This document shows, piece by piece, positions 33,690 to 46,689 of a stretch of 64,000 bases of DNA. Every line of letters begins with the position of its first letter. Position 1 is the first letter of the stretch. The position numbers and the translations under genes were made by a program. Location: NCBI GenBank assembly GCA_963921425.1, contig OY992832.1, positions 24,579,489 through 24,643,488 of the forward strand, given 5' to 3'. The stretch is from Dryas octopetala. Its lineage: Eukaryota; Streptophyta; Magnoliopsida; Rosales; Rosaceae. Under the pieces are notes generated by a model, which worked only from the letters and a program-made list of their open reading frames with translations, searched no databases and had not been told where the DNA came from.

Positions 33690-34360
33690 TCATCTAGGCT
33701 GCTCTTTTTTCCTTGTTTGGTAATCATTGTTATGGGGTAGAGATTTACTATTTGCGGGTTTGCATTGGCGTATTGGTGATGATACCAAAGTTTGTATTTA
33801 TGGAGACCTGTGGATTCCGTTGCCTTTATCTTTTCTGGCCTCTTCTCAACCACATTTTACGACTACTTCTTTGATGAACCATCTAATGTCCTCAACGGGT
33901 GAACGGAACCTTGATTAAATATCAAATTCTTTTTGGGAAGATAAATATGTTGTCATCTTTTCCATTCCACTGTCTGCACAAGCCTTCACAATAAAATTAT
34001 TTGGCATCACACATCTAATGGTTTGTATACCATTCGTAGTGGCTTTGATTGGCACAAAAGCTTTATGTACTAGATGAGGGACATATTGGAGGTTTTTCTA
34101 ATAGTTCAAACCCATTTTGGAGGCTAGTTTGGCAGTTGAAAGCTCATAACAAAATAAATTTTTTTACGTGGAGGTGTTGTCACAACATCGTCTCTTGCAA
34201 CCACAACCTTTATCGGCATACTCTTTTGGCTTCCCTTTGTGTTCTAAATGTCGCGATGCTCCAAAAACTATTGCCCATGTTTTGTGGTTTTGTCTTTCGA
34301 CCAAGGAAGTATGAAATTTATTTTCTGCTCTCTCCCTCGTTCCCCTGCTTATAGCAGAGT
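33690..34360 (+). pseudogene. LINE ORF2 C-terminal relic (zf-RVT region)
   Basis: Plus-strand fragments read WRIGDDTKVCIYGDLWIP, then, in other frames, IWHHTSNGLYTIRS and FWRLVWQLKAHNKINFFTWR. This is the usual order at the end of plant LINE ORF2 (zf-RVT, PF13966). Stops and frame changes throughout. Its strand is opposite to the ORF1-like relic at 32.4-33.2 kb, so the two are separate insertions or a rearranged one. Confidence 0.75.
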
Positions 34361-34799
34361 AGCAGGTGCTTGGTGTGGCTCTATGGTGAGTAGAGTAGTG
34401 GTGGTCGGAGCTACCGATGCGTGAGACAGGCTCATAAGACTACTATAAGGTTTAGTCCGTGCATACAACCTCTCCGAAGGTTTAGGGGATCGAAACCTAA
34501 GGTCAGCAGAACGTGACCCCTTACGTATTCTCAGGTTGTCCCAAACTACAAACCCAACATTACCTGGTAGATCAAACTGTCTCTCGGCCCAACCAGACCA
34601 CCAAAATATATCTCAGGCCAACCAGTTCATCAAGAACACAATTTATAATAAAGAAACATCTCCCTATGTTATAGTCAAAATGATGGAGTCTCTCCCATAT
34701 TTTTTTAAAAATGTTATGGCGAATACTAGGCAAATGACACCTCTATTGATCTGTGGATATCATAGAGAGTCTAGGTGATCTCCTCTTAATCAGACCCGT

Positions 34800-37321
34800 A
34801 CTGGTTTTTGACAGTGAAAATTGAGATCTTCATAAATTGACTATAGTAACATTGGAGACGTAACTTATCAAGAAACATGTGAAAGCACACAATCATAGCA
34901 AATATATCTCAAATTAATATACATTTATCATTGTTATTACTAAGTTATTATTTAATTAAATTATGATGTCCAATTATGCGAAGTAAAGTCACATGTCAAG
35001 CTAAACAAAAATTCATGTGAAATTTTCTAGAATGTGCCCTAGTTCATTTTAATTAATTAATAAGTACACAAAATAACCCTTTCATCAATTTCGTTATTTA
35101 ATGTATAGTAATTAACTCAAACGAGCTTTTATCCAATACTCTTTACTTCTTACACCCCAAAACAAGGTATGCATAAGAGTCACTTGCCTTGAGGATACTT
35201 GAGACCTTAACGCCCGTAGCAAGTGTGTTAAAATTCTAAATATTCCTAAAACAAGTACATTATGCATCCAAATTTTGGAGTTTAAGAGGTTTCTATGTGT
35301 TCACTTCAAATACCACAACATATCATAATTGATCTAACAGACTCAATAAAAGTGATTCACAAAAAAATTTCGGTGCTCGAATAATAATTAGTAGAAATAT
35401 AATCAATAACTCAAACTGAGTCAAATCATTCAGACGAGCACACATTCACTCAGTATATGCATCATTTGAACATATACAGTTCACCATAACATACAAGTCA
35501 TGACAATGTTTTACCCATCTAGTTCCAAGCCAAACCCCTAGTTTACTCGTACAGCACCACCACTGCATGAGATCGATAATTAAACCAGCCATTCCTCGAC
35601 GGTCATGTAAAATGATCATTTTGCCCTTTTCTGGTATTACCCGATCCACACTTAAGAATCAATTTCCCGGTCGCAAACCAAGATGTATGATCTTTCACTT
35701 GGCCTAAGCAGAAGGAAACAAAGTATAACCAATACCTATAACGAATATAGGGCTGACTTTAAGAAATGGAAACCAAAATACGAGTTTCAGATAAAAAGTG
35801 TGAAATGACCAAAATGCCCCTAGACCAAACCAAGTGTCAAGGGTTTACTTTTTAGGGTTATTTCTCAACCGAAATCATTCAGAGGACTATATGGATTGAG
35901 TTTAACAAATGAATAGGGTCGAGTTTGTTTAGATTCGTTTATTTAGGGTTTCAAGTTCGATTTAGGATTCGATAACCGAAACAACATCGAATCTAGAACT
36001 TCTGAGTTGACATAATATGTTCAACAACAACAACTATCCACAAACGACGCAGAGTTCACAAACAAGGGTTGTATGGAACGGCCGGAATGAGCGGTGGCCG
36101 CCATGTATGGTGGCTACCCAAACTTGTTTCACAATAAAAACCCAATTCTCAAAGGTTTAGACATGGAAATTGATTCATATAGGCCTAATAAGAAAAAAAG
36201 GAATCAAAACAATAAGAACAGAGTCACCAGCGCTGCCACATGCGGCAGAGCTCGCGGTGGCAGTGGGTATTTAGCCTAGGTTTTTATATTTCAAAACTAA
36301 TTGAGAAAATTTAACCTAACAAGTAGCAAGAGCACAAAAAGAAGAGCAAAACCCATTCTAGACTCGCAGCCAAAAGTGATCGAAGTCGCCACAGACGACA
36401 GTGGCAGTGACGGTTAAGGTTTGCATTTGGGCCTTTTTGAATTCAAAGCAATCAGACCCAAACTTGTATACCAATAGGAAGGTCTTAAAGAGAGGAATAG
36501 AATAGGACGAGAATAATCGTCGTCATCTACCTCCGGAATCGTCGGAATTGGCGGCGGAAAGCCACAGGGCTTCCCAGCTTCAAATCGACGCACATGTCGG
36601 TCAATCAGTTTGGAAATCTGAAGACACTATCGAGTTCGCCACAAGGAGAGGAAGAAAACCCAGAAGGTCCAGCATCCCAACTCCGTCGGAATCAGCGGAT
36701 CGCTGGAGAAAGGCTCAGATCAGTTTAGGGTTGATTCGCGACATCACTGGGTTTTAGGGTGATCGAAGGGCTAGGGGAGGAAGAGGAGAAGGAGAGGAAG
36801 TCGTCGCCACTGAAATTGCCGGCAACGGCCACCAAACAGACATACACGCCGGAGATCAAGGAGGGGCATCAAGAGATAGTGGGAGAAGAGATAAGAGAGA
36901 AGAGAGAAATGGGAGGAGCAGCTAGGGTTTTTTGAAAAATGATGGGGTTAAACTGAAAATGGTATTTATACCTTGAAAGCCTAATTTTGAAAATTACAAA
37001 AATACCCAAAAGTAAAATGCTCGTAACTTTTAAACCATAACTCTGATTCACGTACAGTTCGCGTGTACGCACTCGTAGAGCTGAGCACTACCCAACCACA
37101 CCAAAATTAAAGTCAAAATCCAAAAGTTTAAATTTGATCAAATTTGTGTCAAACTTTTAAAAAATTTATAAAATAAAACAAATAATTTTGTAAAATTCCC
37201 CAAAATGTTTGAAATAAAACATCAATGTGAAAATTATCTAAACATTTTACTCCTCAAACAGATTTCCAAAATCACAAAATAAAATTTCAAATAAAATTTG
37301 AAAAATTTACGGTGTCTCACA
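34800..37321 (-). mobile_element. Long LTR in minus orientation (solo or truncated), left edge uncertain
   Basis: Read on the minus strand the sequence starts TGTGAGACACCGTAAA at 37,321, a typical plant gypsy LTR start. An AT-rich U3 follows, then a TATA box (GGTATAAATACC at 36,961-36,972), then a pyrimidine-rich transcribed leader (36,900-36,480). No gag or pol follows on either side. The left end cannot be fixed; similarity in character continues to about 34,800. No target duplication was identified. The short frames inside (36,094-36,279 and 36,548-36,757) are not convincing genes. Confidence 0.5.
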
Positions 37322-37657
37322 AATTGTCCCCACTAGCAACAGAGTTAAGTTGCATACTATCGTTTTTTATCAATGCATCACATGTGACTTGTACTTGAGA
37401 TGGATGCTCTCTTTATCATTTTCGCTCATCTGACTCCGGAACCTTCTTGGTCTGTTGATGGGAATCTGATAGAGGAAATCAAAGAGCTCATATGTAAGTT
37501 TACCAAAATCAGCATTTGGGTAGATCTTGTAATTAGGCAGCGCGCGCACCTTTTGGCTAGTAGTGCACTTATGTTTCCTGATTTTCAGGTGTGGGTTGAG
37601 GATGACCCCACTTGGTTATTTGAAGTACTGTAGTAACTGTACTATGAGATTATCTAA
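37322..37657. other. Intergenic between LTR relic and MITE
   Basis: Nothing recognised. An open frame at 37,400-37,633 has no known domain. Confidence 0.5.
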
Positions 37658-37958
37658 GGGGGGTGTCCCCAACTTGGATTTCATTGGACTTTAAAAGTCC
37701 AATGAAATCTAGTTGTCCTCAACTCAGATTTTAATGGATTCTAAAGAAATCAAGGTATCTCCAACTCAGATTTTAATGGATTCCAATAAAATTCAGGTAT
37801 CCTAAAAAAGTCATGAATTTCATTAAGCAAATTTCATGAAAATTTTACACAAAATTTGGATGCATTATTTGTACAAAACAAATTTCATGAAAATTTTAGC
37901 TAATTCCCTTGGATTTTGATAGATTCTATCTATTAAGATCTGAGTTGGGGACACCCCA
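37658..37958. mobile_element. PIF/Harbinger-like MITE, ~300 bp
   Basis: GGGGTGTCCCCAACT at 37,660 and AGTTGGGGACACCCC at 37,943-37,957 form a perfect 15-bp inverted terminal repeat. Both sides show TAA (37,655-37,657 and 37,959-37,961), the 3-bp target duplication of this superfamily. Inside, CAACTCAGATTTTAATGGATT is directly repeated. It lies ~320 bp upstream of the dihydropyrimidinase ATG. Confidence 0.75.
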
Positions 37959-38277
37959 TAAATGAAGTACATTCATTCCCAAAAAAAAAAAAAAAAAACA
38001 TAAGTACCATTATTTTACAACCAAAGTGGTTGACCATTTTGATCTCTTTGAGCCGCCGGATAACTTCCAATTAACAGTTCAGATGGCAGCACACACAAAC
38101 TAATTTGTGAAAACATACACACCATTGACGTCCCCAAAGATTTGAAAGGTACATTACATAAAGGCCAAAGGCGCCCAAAGCCGAAAGAAGACTTTTAAGA
38201 CATAGAGTGAGAGAGAGTGAGATCATCCGCTCCGCATTTCCAGACTTCCAGAGGGTGAAGCTTTTGGTATCCAATCC

Positions 38278-41200
38278 ATGGACTCCAGCTCCAGTCCTCA
38301 ACGGCTCTTCCCTCTCTTGTCTCTCCTTCTTCTTCTCTTTCCCTTTCCTTCAATCTCAGAACCAAGCCAGGTACGTACTCCTCGATTCCTCACTTTCCGT
38401 TTGGTTCCCGAGAAAAACAAAATTAAGAAGAAAAAGTCTGACAGACTTTCGATTATTTTTGTTTTTTTTTTTTCACGTGTTTCAGTTTTGTGATGCTGGA
38501 ATTGGGTACGATGAGTCGACGTGTGAGGTTTCGAGGTCGTCGTCGTCCTCGACCAAGTTGTTGATCAAAGGAGGGACTGTAGTGAATGCTCATGAGATGG
38601 AGGTTGCTGATGTTTATGTCAAGGATGGAATCATTGTTGCTGTTAGGCCCAATATTAAGGTATATTTCGGTCTTTTGTTTTGTTTTGTTTTGTTTTTTTT
38701 GTTGTGAAAATTGGTACTTGCAAAGCTTGACCTTTTTTGGTGGTTAAGCCTGCTTGCCGTTGACTTTCTTAAACATATCTTTACTGTATAATTCTAGTGT
38801 CAGTAGCTCATCAGTTGTTAAATAAGAAGCTTATATTGGACGTCTAGTTATAATTTGTAAATAGGGATATGAGAAGGCATACAACCATGTTGGTCCGTTT
38901 GATGTATATGCTTGATACTTTAGGCTTTAGAGGAAGTGAAGGATGTGAATTTTGATGAAGTCTCCAACTAATTTCCTTTTTAGTTCTGGACTACTAGGGA
39001 AAGGGAATCCTTTGTCCCCGTTTCTTTCCACGTTGATAACTGAATTACTAAGCGTGGTGATAGGAGGAGCTGTTAGAGTAAAATAGTTTGATTTATGATG
39101 ATTGGAGGAGCTTTCTGAACCGATCTAACTAGATCCCATTGAGAATCGTCTCTGCAAAATCAGCAAAACCAAAACTCGTTTGGCCATTTGATTATCATCA
39201 TGACCCTATTTACCCGAAACACTGTGTTATAGATTGCGTCCCTTTGTACTTTTTTTTTTTAATTTTTCTTTTTAATTTCTTATACTATGCATGTGTTACA
39301 TACTCACATATACTAGAATACTCTATTATTTCGTTTTGATATTTTGACTAAAGTATCAGATGATGTTAACTGTTCTTTTTTTCATGAATAATGATGCTAA
39401 CACTTTATTGAATATTGTTTGGCATGTGTGTTATTGATTGAGGATGACTTGTGGACAATGTGCATGTGTACGGATTATAGAGAAGGAAAGAAATTGTTTA
39501 GTGGTCGAAAAAAGAAGTCTATACACAGATAACATAACTTGTGTAAATGCAGATGGCAAAAGTGGACAATAGTTAGTCCACTTGCAATACCCCAGAAAAT
39601 GAAGTGCTTTATATGTTATCTTATTTAAGGGGTATATATTATTGAAATGAACAACCTGTAATGAACTTGCCATGTGGAGAATTTATGTTTCATTTGCTCT
39701 GAGTTCTCTATCTCCTTTAATATTTCATTTTATCCTTCTGTTTACTCTTCAGATTATTTTTTCTTTCCTTTTCTTTTTGCTTTCTTTGATTGGATGTCAT
39801 ACTACCTTTATTTATTTTTTTAAAATTCCATTGGCAGGTTGGTGATGATGTTAATGTGCTTGATGCCACTGGAAAGTTTGTCATGCCAGGTTAGGTTTTC
39901 ATACTATGCTTATGTGAAATATTACTACTGCTATTTGACTTTCAGTAGGAAGTAATGATTCTGAAATTTAATTATTTTGACTAAATTATTATTTCCAGCC
40001 CTCAACACAATTAGTAATTGCACAACATGTTTCTGAAATATAATTATCTTCTGTTTAAAAATAACAGGAGGAATTGATCCTCATACGCATCTAGCCATGG
40101 AGTTCATGGGTACAGAAACCATTGATGATTTCTTCAGTGGCCAAGCTGCAGCGTTAGCAGGTGGAACAACTATGCACATTGACTTTGTTATACCAGTTAA
40201 TGGAAGTTTAATGGCAGGGTTGGAAGCTTATGAAAAAAAATCTAGGAAGTCCTGCATGGATTATGGTTTCCATATGGCAATTACAAAATGGGATGAAACT
40301 GTTTCAAAAGAGATGGAAATAATGGTTAAGGAGAAAGGTTGGTTATTTATATTTCCAAATTTTTTTGAGTGAGCTTAATTATTTACTGTGCTATTTTTGT
40401 ATGAAATTTATTTGTATTTGTATACATATTCATCAACATAACATTCAGGTATAAACTCCTTCAAGTTTTTCCTGGCCTACAAGGGGACTCTTATGATCAA
40501 TGATGACCTTCTACTACAAGGATTCAAAAAGTGCAAGTCTCTTGGTGCCTTAGCTATGGTCCATGCAGAAAATGGAGATGCTGTATCCGAAGGGCAGAGA
40601 AGAATGATAGAACTTGGTATTACTGGTCCAGAGGGACATGCTCTTTCAAGGCCCCCAGTGGTAATTATAGAATAATTCTTCTTGCTAACTTAACTTGGAT
40701 AAGATGAAAGCACTTTTTATTTGTTTATTTATTTTTATTTTTACCACCTCCCTCCACATTGTCAATTGTGTTTTTCGTTCCATATGCAACAATGCAACAA
40801 TGATAGTAGTTCTTTGAAATTTGAATATTAGTTAGTAATTATTGATTATTCATTGTCTCCCTTACATAGAGTATTTGTTATTTGTAATAATTAGTGCCTC
40901 CATTGCATTGCCTTATAGAAGCATTAACACATTTTATTTTATTTTGTGTGAAAATAACGCATTTTATTTATCAACATAAAAAATTAACAGAATTGCGGAC
41001 AAGATGTTCACATCAGAGTATACCACTATCTTATAGACAGAAAACCAGCATATTAGGCAATTTAACAATGAAATCTTAAACATAATACTTTGTTAATCAA
41101 ACAATCAACAATACTTTTTATATGATCATTCCTGTTACCAGTACTTTATTATCTTTTAATCTTTCCCTGATTTCATGTATTAAATTTCTTCTGCCTTCTC

Positions 41201-44200
41201 ACTTTAGTAGCAAATTAAGGAGATGAAAGTTACATAAATATGGTAGTACCCCTTACTCTGGGTGGCACTCTGTTTTCTTTCTGTGAAATTAAATGGATGT
41301 TTTGGCTCTTACTATCTTGGAAAGACTGCACAAAGCAGGATAAATTCTTCTACATGATCCTTTTTCAGCTGCATGTGAAGTAATGATTGTCTAAAAACTG
41401 TTATTTTTAGTAATTAAAATTCTATTATTTCAGCGTTTTATCTCTTTATGCTGATAGCATTAATGGCACTTCATTTGGTACATATTTTCTTCCTATTTAG
41501 TGCTTTAATTATCGAATTGTTATTTTCTAAGTATATTTTTGTGCATATGCTCAATGTATGATTCAACTTACAAATGCCCATGCAGCTTGAAGGAGAGGCA
41601 ACTGCTCGAGCAATTCATTTAGCAAGTTTTGTGAACACTCCCCTCTATGTAGTTCATGTGATGAGCATTGATGCTATGGAAGAAATTTCTAAAGCTCGTA
41701 AATCAGGTTCTTAGTATTTTACTTTTCATGCTGTCTTGTTAAATGTATTTGACAGAAGCTTGGTTTCTTTTTTAATTTCTTATTTTGGACTACCTTGTTA
41801 TTGATCATTAGAAATTCTACCTTTTCATTGGTTGGTTTATACAATTACAATTTTTTTTAAATAAGATATAAACTCTACTTTTTTCTCAAAATTCTTCCAT
41901 TGATGCCTTAGTAAATAGCTTCAGTAATTGATCTTAGCATACAACCAAACTGATTGTCTGACATTTCGGTTTTATGTCTTAATAATGGTCAATCATCCCT
42001 TCCCATAGTTGGTTCTGTTTTAGGTAATTCTAGCAAATAAACATTATTAATCTTGTCATTTTTTATATGTACCTCTCCATGCTAGTCTAGAGACCAAAGA
42101 GCTATAGTGAAAACTTAAAAACAAATTAAAAGAAACACACATACACCATAAGATAACTGAAAAACAAACTAAAGACACACATACACCATAAGATAACTGA
42201 AAAACAAACTAAAGACACACATACACAAGCATGTAGTTAACAAAGCAAGATGGAGCTGATTAAGGTTGTATATTACATTTTCTACATCCTTGGTTGTTTG
42301 TTCATTTCAATATGTCATTATGTGTGATCTTCAATCTGTGAGTTTCTGAGTACATTAAGTTACTGAACATATACTACAAACAAATTTTCCAGACACCATA
42401 TCTTGTTTCTTTTTTATCTATCATTTTGGAAAACAAAGGAATGACTCTTTTAAACTTCAGGGTTGAAGGTTATTGGAGAGCCAGTAGTTTCTGGGTTAGT
42501 GCTCAATGACTCTTGGCTTTGGGATCCCGACTTTATCACTGCTGCTAAGTAAGAAGCTGCGCCTTTTATATAAATTCAGTTTTATTATATTTTTGTGACG
42601 TTCTTTCAGTCAATAAGGCTCTGTTAAGCATAATAGTCTTCTGATGTTTCAGGTATGTCATGAGTCCCCCTATCAGGGCAGCAGGACATGGAAAAGCTCT
42701 TCAAGCTGCTCTTTCAACGGGAATTCTGCAGGTTTCTCTCTTATTTCAAAGTTACCTATGAACTATCTGATTTGGTCTGCATGGTCCTGTAATGCTTTAT
42801 TAGTTTATTTCATAGTTTTGAAAAGGTTGGCAACAAAAAGTAAGGAGTTATTGTAAATGATGAGATGAGTTTAGGATTATCCATTGACATTGTATTCATT
42901 CCAGAACCAGATTGTGACCTAATAATTAATATTAAGATTACATCAAATACTCAGCTTCCTAAATTCTTTTGTTTTCTTTTTGATTATTCGGCTGCCTAAA
43001 CTTTATATTGAACAAATTTGTCTTAAAAAAATATATATTGTTTCTTAAGAGAAATTTTGTAATGTGCAGCTTGTTGGAACTGATCATTGTACCTTCAATT
43101 CTACACAAAAAGCTCTTGGAATCGATGATTTCCAGAAAATTCCAAATGGTGTCAATGGTAATCATACAATGGTTTTTGATATTGTTGAACTTAGATATAT
43201 GCTCCGTTTTCTATACAAGCATATTTTGGTTTCTAATACTTCTCATGGTAACTGGCAAGTAGGTATTGAGGAGAGGATGCATGTTGTATGGGATACAATG
43301 GTGGTAAGCCGTCACAAAATTCCTGCTTATCCTTCAAAATATGTAGCTTGAATTAGAATCAAATGTTCTGGAAATCACTTGCTTTGTTAAATTCTCCATT
43401 ACTTTCAGGAATCTGGTCAAATTTCTGTCACTGACTATGTCCGGATGACAAGTACCGAATGGTATGCTTGCTGCAGTTCCTTTGCTTATCATCTGAGACT
43501 CCAAGTTTTGAGATTAAGCAGTGAACTGTGTTTTACTACATAATTCCCTTATGCTGCCTAAAGTATGTGAAAACGATTTCAATGTCCACTATATTCTCAG
43601 TGCTAGGATTTTCAATATATATCCGAGGAAGGGAGCGATTCGTGCTGGATCTGATGCAGATATTATTATACTCAATCCAAACTCAAGCTTTGAAATAAGT
43701 GCAAAGTCCCACCACTCTAGATCTGATACCAATGTCTATGAGGGATGGAGAGGGAAGGTAATCTTTTTCACTATTATTTAATAGTAACCGGCTATCTTTT
43801 TTTTTTTTTTGCTTTCTTTTGGTTATATTGGAGGGAATCGAACCCTGGACCTATCCTAATTCTAACCCATTACCCTTCCCTCCCTCAACACTTGGGCTAA
43901 CTGCTAAGCCCCTCTAGTGCAACATTAAAGCTATGTTTTTTCTACAATATAGTATGTTATTGTACCTAGAAAGGATAGTGATCCCTATTGGGATACCTTG
44001 TTGGCTATGATCTATAGACATGGATACATGTGTCAAGTGTTGAAATGGATATGAGCTGCCTGATGTGGCATGACTATATGACGCGTTATGGAGCATGCAA
44101 TTTCTACTGACTTATCTGTTTTAGTGTTTCTTTTTAATATAGCCAAGAACAAAAGGCTATTTTGTACAAAAAAATCTCCTTTGTTAATAAAATTCCTACT

Positions 44201-45830
44201 ACAGAAGAAACAAAAACACTAAAAGTTTTGAGTGCCAGAGAGCACAACGGTGTTAGATAAATAAAATTTATGCAATGCTGACAATTTGTTTAGATAAAGT
44301 GTTCAAAAGTTGGTGTAAACTATTTCAAAGAAAATTATTTATTTAGATTATAGTGAATTTGTCAAAATTTGAGTCTTCTTTGTGTCTTAAAGTCTATCAT
44401 TTGTATGAAAAAAAATTTCTAAATAAGAATTTATCTTTTATCTTTTCTATTTCCATTGGTGTAAGTTATCTAAGATAATTCAAATTTACAATAAGCACCT
44501 AAAAAGTGAAAAAAGTTCTTGACATACTATGGTTTAGGCTGTTGGTAGTCCAACTTTAAACAAAAGTCTAGACGCATTGTTTAGGCGAAATTTTGAGAAT
44601 CTTATATTTATCAAAATAAGAGAACATTTTTTTTCCTTGATAAAAAGAAGAGATCAACGCAACTTAAAAAAGAAAGATACTTTTTATTGATCAAATACTC
44701 AACCAATACACACAATGGACAAGTTGTCCATTATCTAAGCAAACAGATCAAAAGTAGACATAGAACTAAGGCCTCATACATTAAAAGCATATGTAGAGTG
44801 TTTTTTTTAGTGAAAATAGTTGTCTACTTATATTTCTGTGTTGGCACTTTTAGTTCAAATGTGGCATTATAACCATAGCTTCGGCATTCATGTATTTATT
44901 TTACATTTTAATGCATAGATATGATTGCACCACCATGACATCATACTTATTCCTTTTGTTCTTTATTAATCTATCAGTACATAAACATAATATCCACTTC
45001 TATAATAGATGTTGCATATTATGAACTTTGGTCTTGTCAACTGTAGCATTCTGATGTGGCAGTCATAAAAACTTTCCAAGTTGTTTCCTATTCAATTTAG
45101 GATTTTGCTACTTTTTATAAGTAATTTGATATTACTTGTAACATAAGGATTTTTAGCTTATTTAAAAAGCTGTTTTTTAGCTTCTTTGGGATAGATTTTT
45201 TGTATTAATAGAATTTTGTTATTTTCTATTTATTTATTCTTGGTATTCTATTAGAGAATCAACAAGTTCATTGAAGTTTTGGTTTGGGAAAATCAGAAGG
45301 TTCCTAGGAAGATTAGGATAGGTCCAAGGTTCAATAACCTCCAATGTAACCAAATAAAATAAAATAAAAATCAGCTGGTTCATAGGAAGATTGCTGATTG
45401 TTTGATCTTTCTCTTGTATTTATACACTTCCCTGTTTCGCACTTCCAACTCTTTGTCCCCTCAAACTTTTCTTCAGTTACAATGTACATGTCAAAATCTA
45501 CCACTGCATTTATAAATTTTCAATCTTGTGTGTGTGTGTTTAGGCTGAGTTTGTGTAGCCTGTTTAATTGTGTGCATACATTCATGTGGCATTGTTATGG
45601 TATGCTGGGCATTAGAAGTTCATGTTACATTTTCTCAGGGAAAAGTTGAAGTGACCATTTCTGGTGGAAGAGTTGTCTGGGAAAATGATAAATTGAAGGT
45701 TGTTCCTGGTTCTGGAAAGTACATAGAAATGCAACCTTTCAGTTATCTTTTTAACGGAATTGACAAGGCTGATGCTAAGTACCTTTCCTCTCTTAAGGCC
45801 CCAGTAAAGCGTTTTAGAAGCACCACTTAA
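38278..45830 (+). CDS. PYD2: Dihydropyrimidinase (5,6-dihydropyrimidine amidohydrolase), 539 aa, 13 exons
   Basis: Hydrolyses dihydrouracil/dihydrothymine to ureido acids, the second step of pyrimidine catabolism. Exons: 38,278-38,370; 38,486-38,659; 39,838-39,889; 40,068-40,337; 40,449-40,660; 41,586-41,706; 42,461-42,548; 42,653-42,731; 43,070-43,157; 43,263-43,303; 43,409-43,461; 43,601-43,757; 45,639-45,830. All junctions are GT..AG and in phase, 1,620 nt with stop. Metal ligands of the amidohydrolase fold are present: H112 and H114 (GGIDPHTH), the carboxylatable K208 (FFLAYKG), H235 (VHAENGD), H291 (YVVHVMS) and D368 (GTDHC). The N-terminus has a strongly hydrophobic leucine stretch (residues 10-24), as in the Arabidopsis enzyme, suggesting entry to the secretory pathway. 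Its length matches the plant family (about 530 aa). No defect seen. Confidence 0.96.
42131..42226 (+). repeat. 44-bp direct repeat in dihydropyrimidinase intron 6
   Basis: AAACACACATACACCATAAG..AACTGAAAAACAAACTAAAG occurs twice in tandem, with a third partial copy (GACACACATACACAAGC). Confidence 0.9.
43797..43925 (-). mobile_element. tRNA-derived SINE in intron 12 of dihydropyrimidinase
   Basis: On the minus strand the segment reads AGGGGCTTAGCAGTTAGCCC (A-box-like), then AGGTCCAGGGTTCGATTCCC (B box GGTTCGATTCC), then a short body ending in an A-run (the T-run at 43,797-43,811). This is the layout of a plant SINE, about 125 bp. Target duplications were not identified. Confidence 0.7.
45310..45372 (+). 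mobile_element. Second copy (fragment) of the same SINE, opposite orientation
   Basis: GATTAGGATAGGTCCAAGGT..CCTCCAATGTAACCAAATAAA repeats the 3' half of the SINE at 43.8 kb with a few changes (B box decayed to GGTTCAATAAC). It is followed by an A-rich tail (45,354-45,370). Confidence 0.7.
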
Positions 45831-45979
45831 AATGCAGGTACTGTTTTCCTATTCGTCTTTTATTATTTAAACTTGAGAAGTACATGATGCTCCAGTACAT
45901 ATGGCGTCAGCTTTGAATAATAAGATCAAGGTTTTTTGTATATTATTCAATGTCATGTATATGAATTCACTTTAAAGCC

Positions 45980-45985
45980 AATAAA
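45980..45985 (+). terminator. Polyadenylation signal candidate of dihydropyrimidinase
   Basis: AATAAA 150 bp after the stop codon, followed by TGTATT-type T/G-rich sequence. The copia element starts 83 bp further on. Confidence 0.5.
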
Positions 45986-46689
45986 TGTATTCTCATTGCA
46001 CTTTGCATTTATTTTGTGGAATAAGTTTATAATGTTCCCCAACGTTAACTAAAGTCATAATCTACTTTGTTGGTAATATAGGCTTTACAGCCGGTTAGGT
46101 TGGCTTAATTGAAGGCTGATTCTGTTAACTTAATTATTTTCTGCTAGCTTGATTCAAAGCTGATTTCTGTAGAATAATACTAGGAGAACTGATGTACTGG
46201 TTTTCTATATAAACACCCATGTATTCTCTAGTCATCGGCAATGCAATACAATGATCTTCCTGTTCTTTTCTGACTTTTATTTTCAACATGGTATCAGAGC
46301 ATTATCCTCCCCATACCCAAAGTCAACCACCCTACCAGCTGACCCTAACTCTTCTTTGACCAGAAAAAAAACAACAGTAAGCTTACAGTCGCTGTCTACC
46401 ACATTACTTTTCTCAGCCTCTCTTTTACAGTCGCCACTCACCATCACTAGAATTAGGAAATTGGGTTATCTAGCTGGAAAAAAGAAAAAGAGAAACCTAA
46501 TGAAAAGGATGCTACTTATTCTACTGGAGAAAAGAAATTGAAGGTGTATGAGAGGAGGAATAAGCTAGATAAAGTAGTCACTCAAAAAGATTCCCCTCCT
46601 CTGACCAATCCACTGACCAGTCAGCTGGTATTCTTGAGAATAATCTTGAGGTAATCATTAATTCTCTTTTCCCTCCTCTTCATCCTAAT

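Noticed and set aside
33524-33853. 109-codon minus-strand frame
   Set aside because: Overlaps the plus-strand LINE relic and has no recognisable domain.
36094-36757. Short plus-strand frames of 61-69 codons
   Set aside because: They lie opposite the transcribed leader of the minus-strand LTR and show no similarity.
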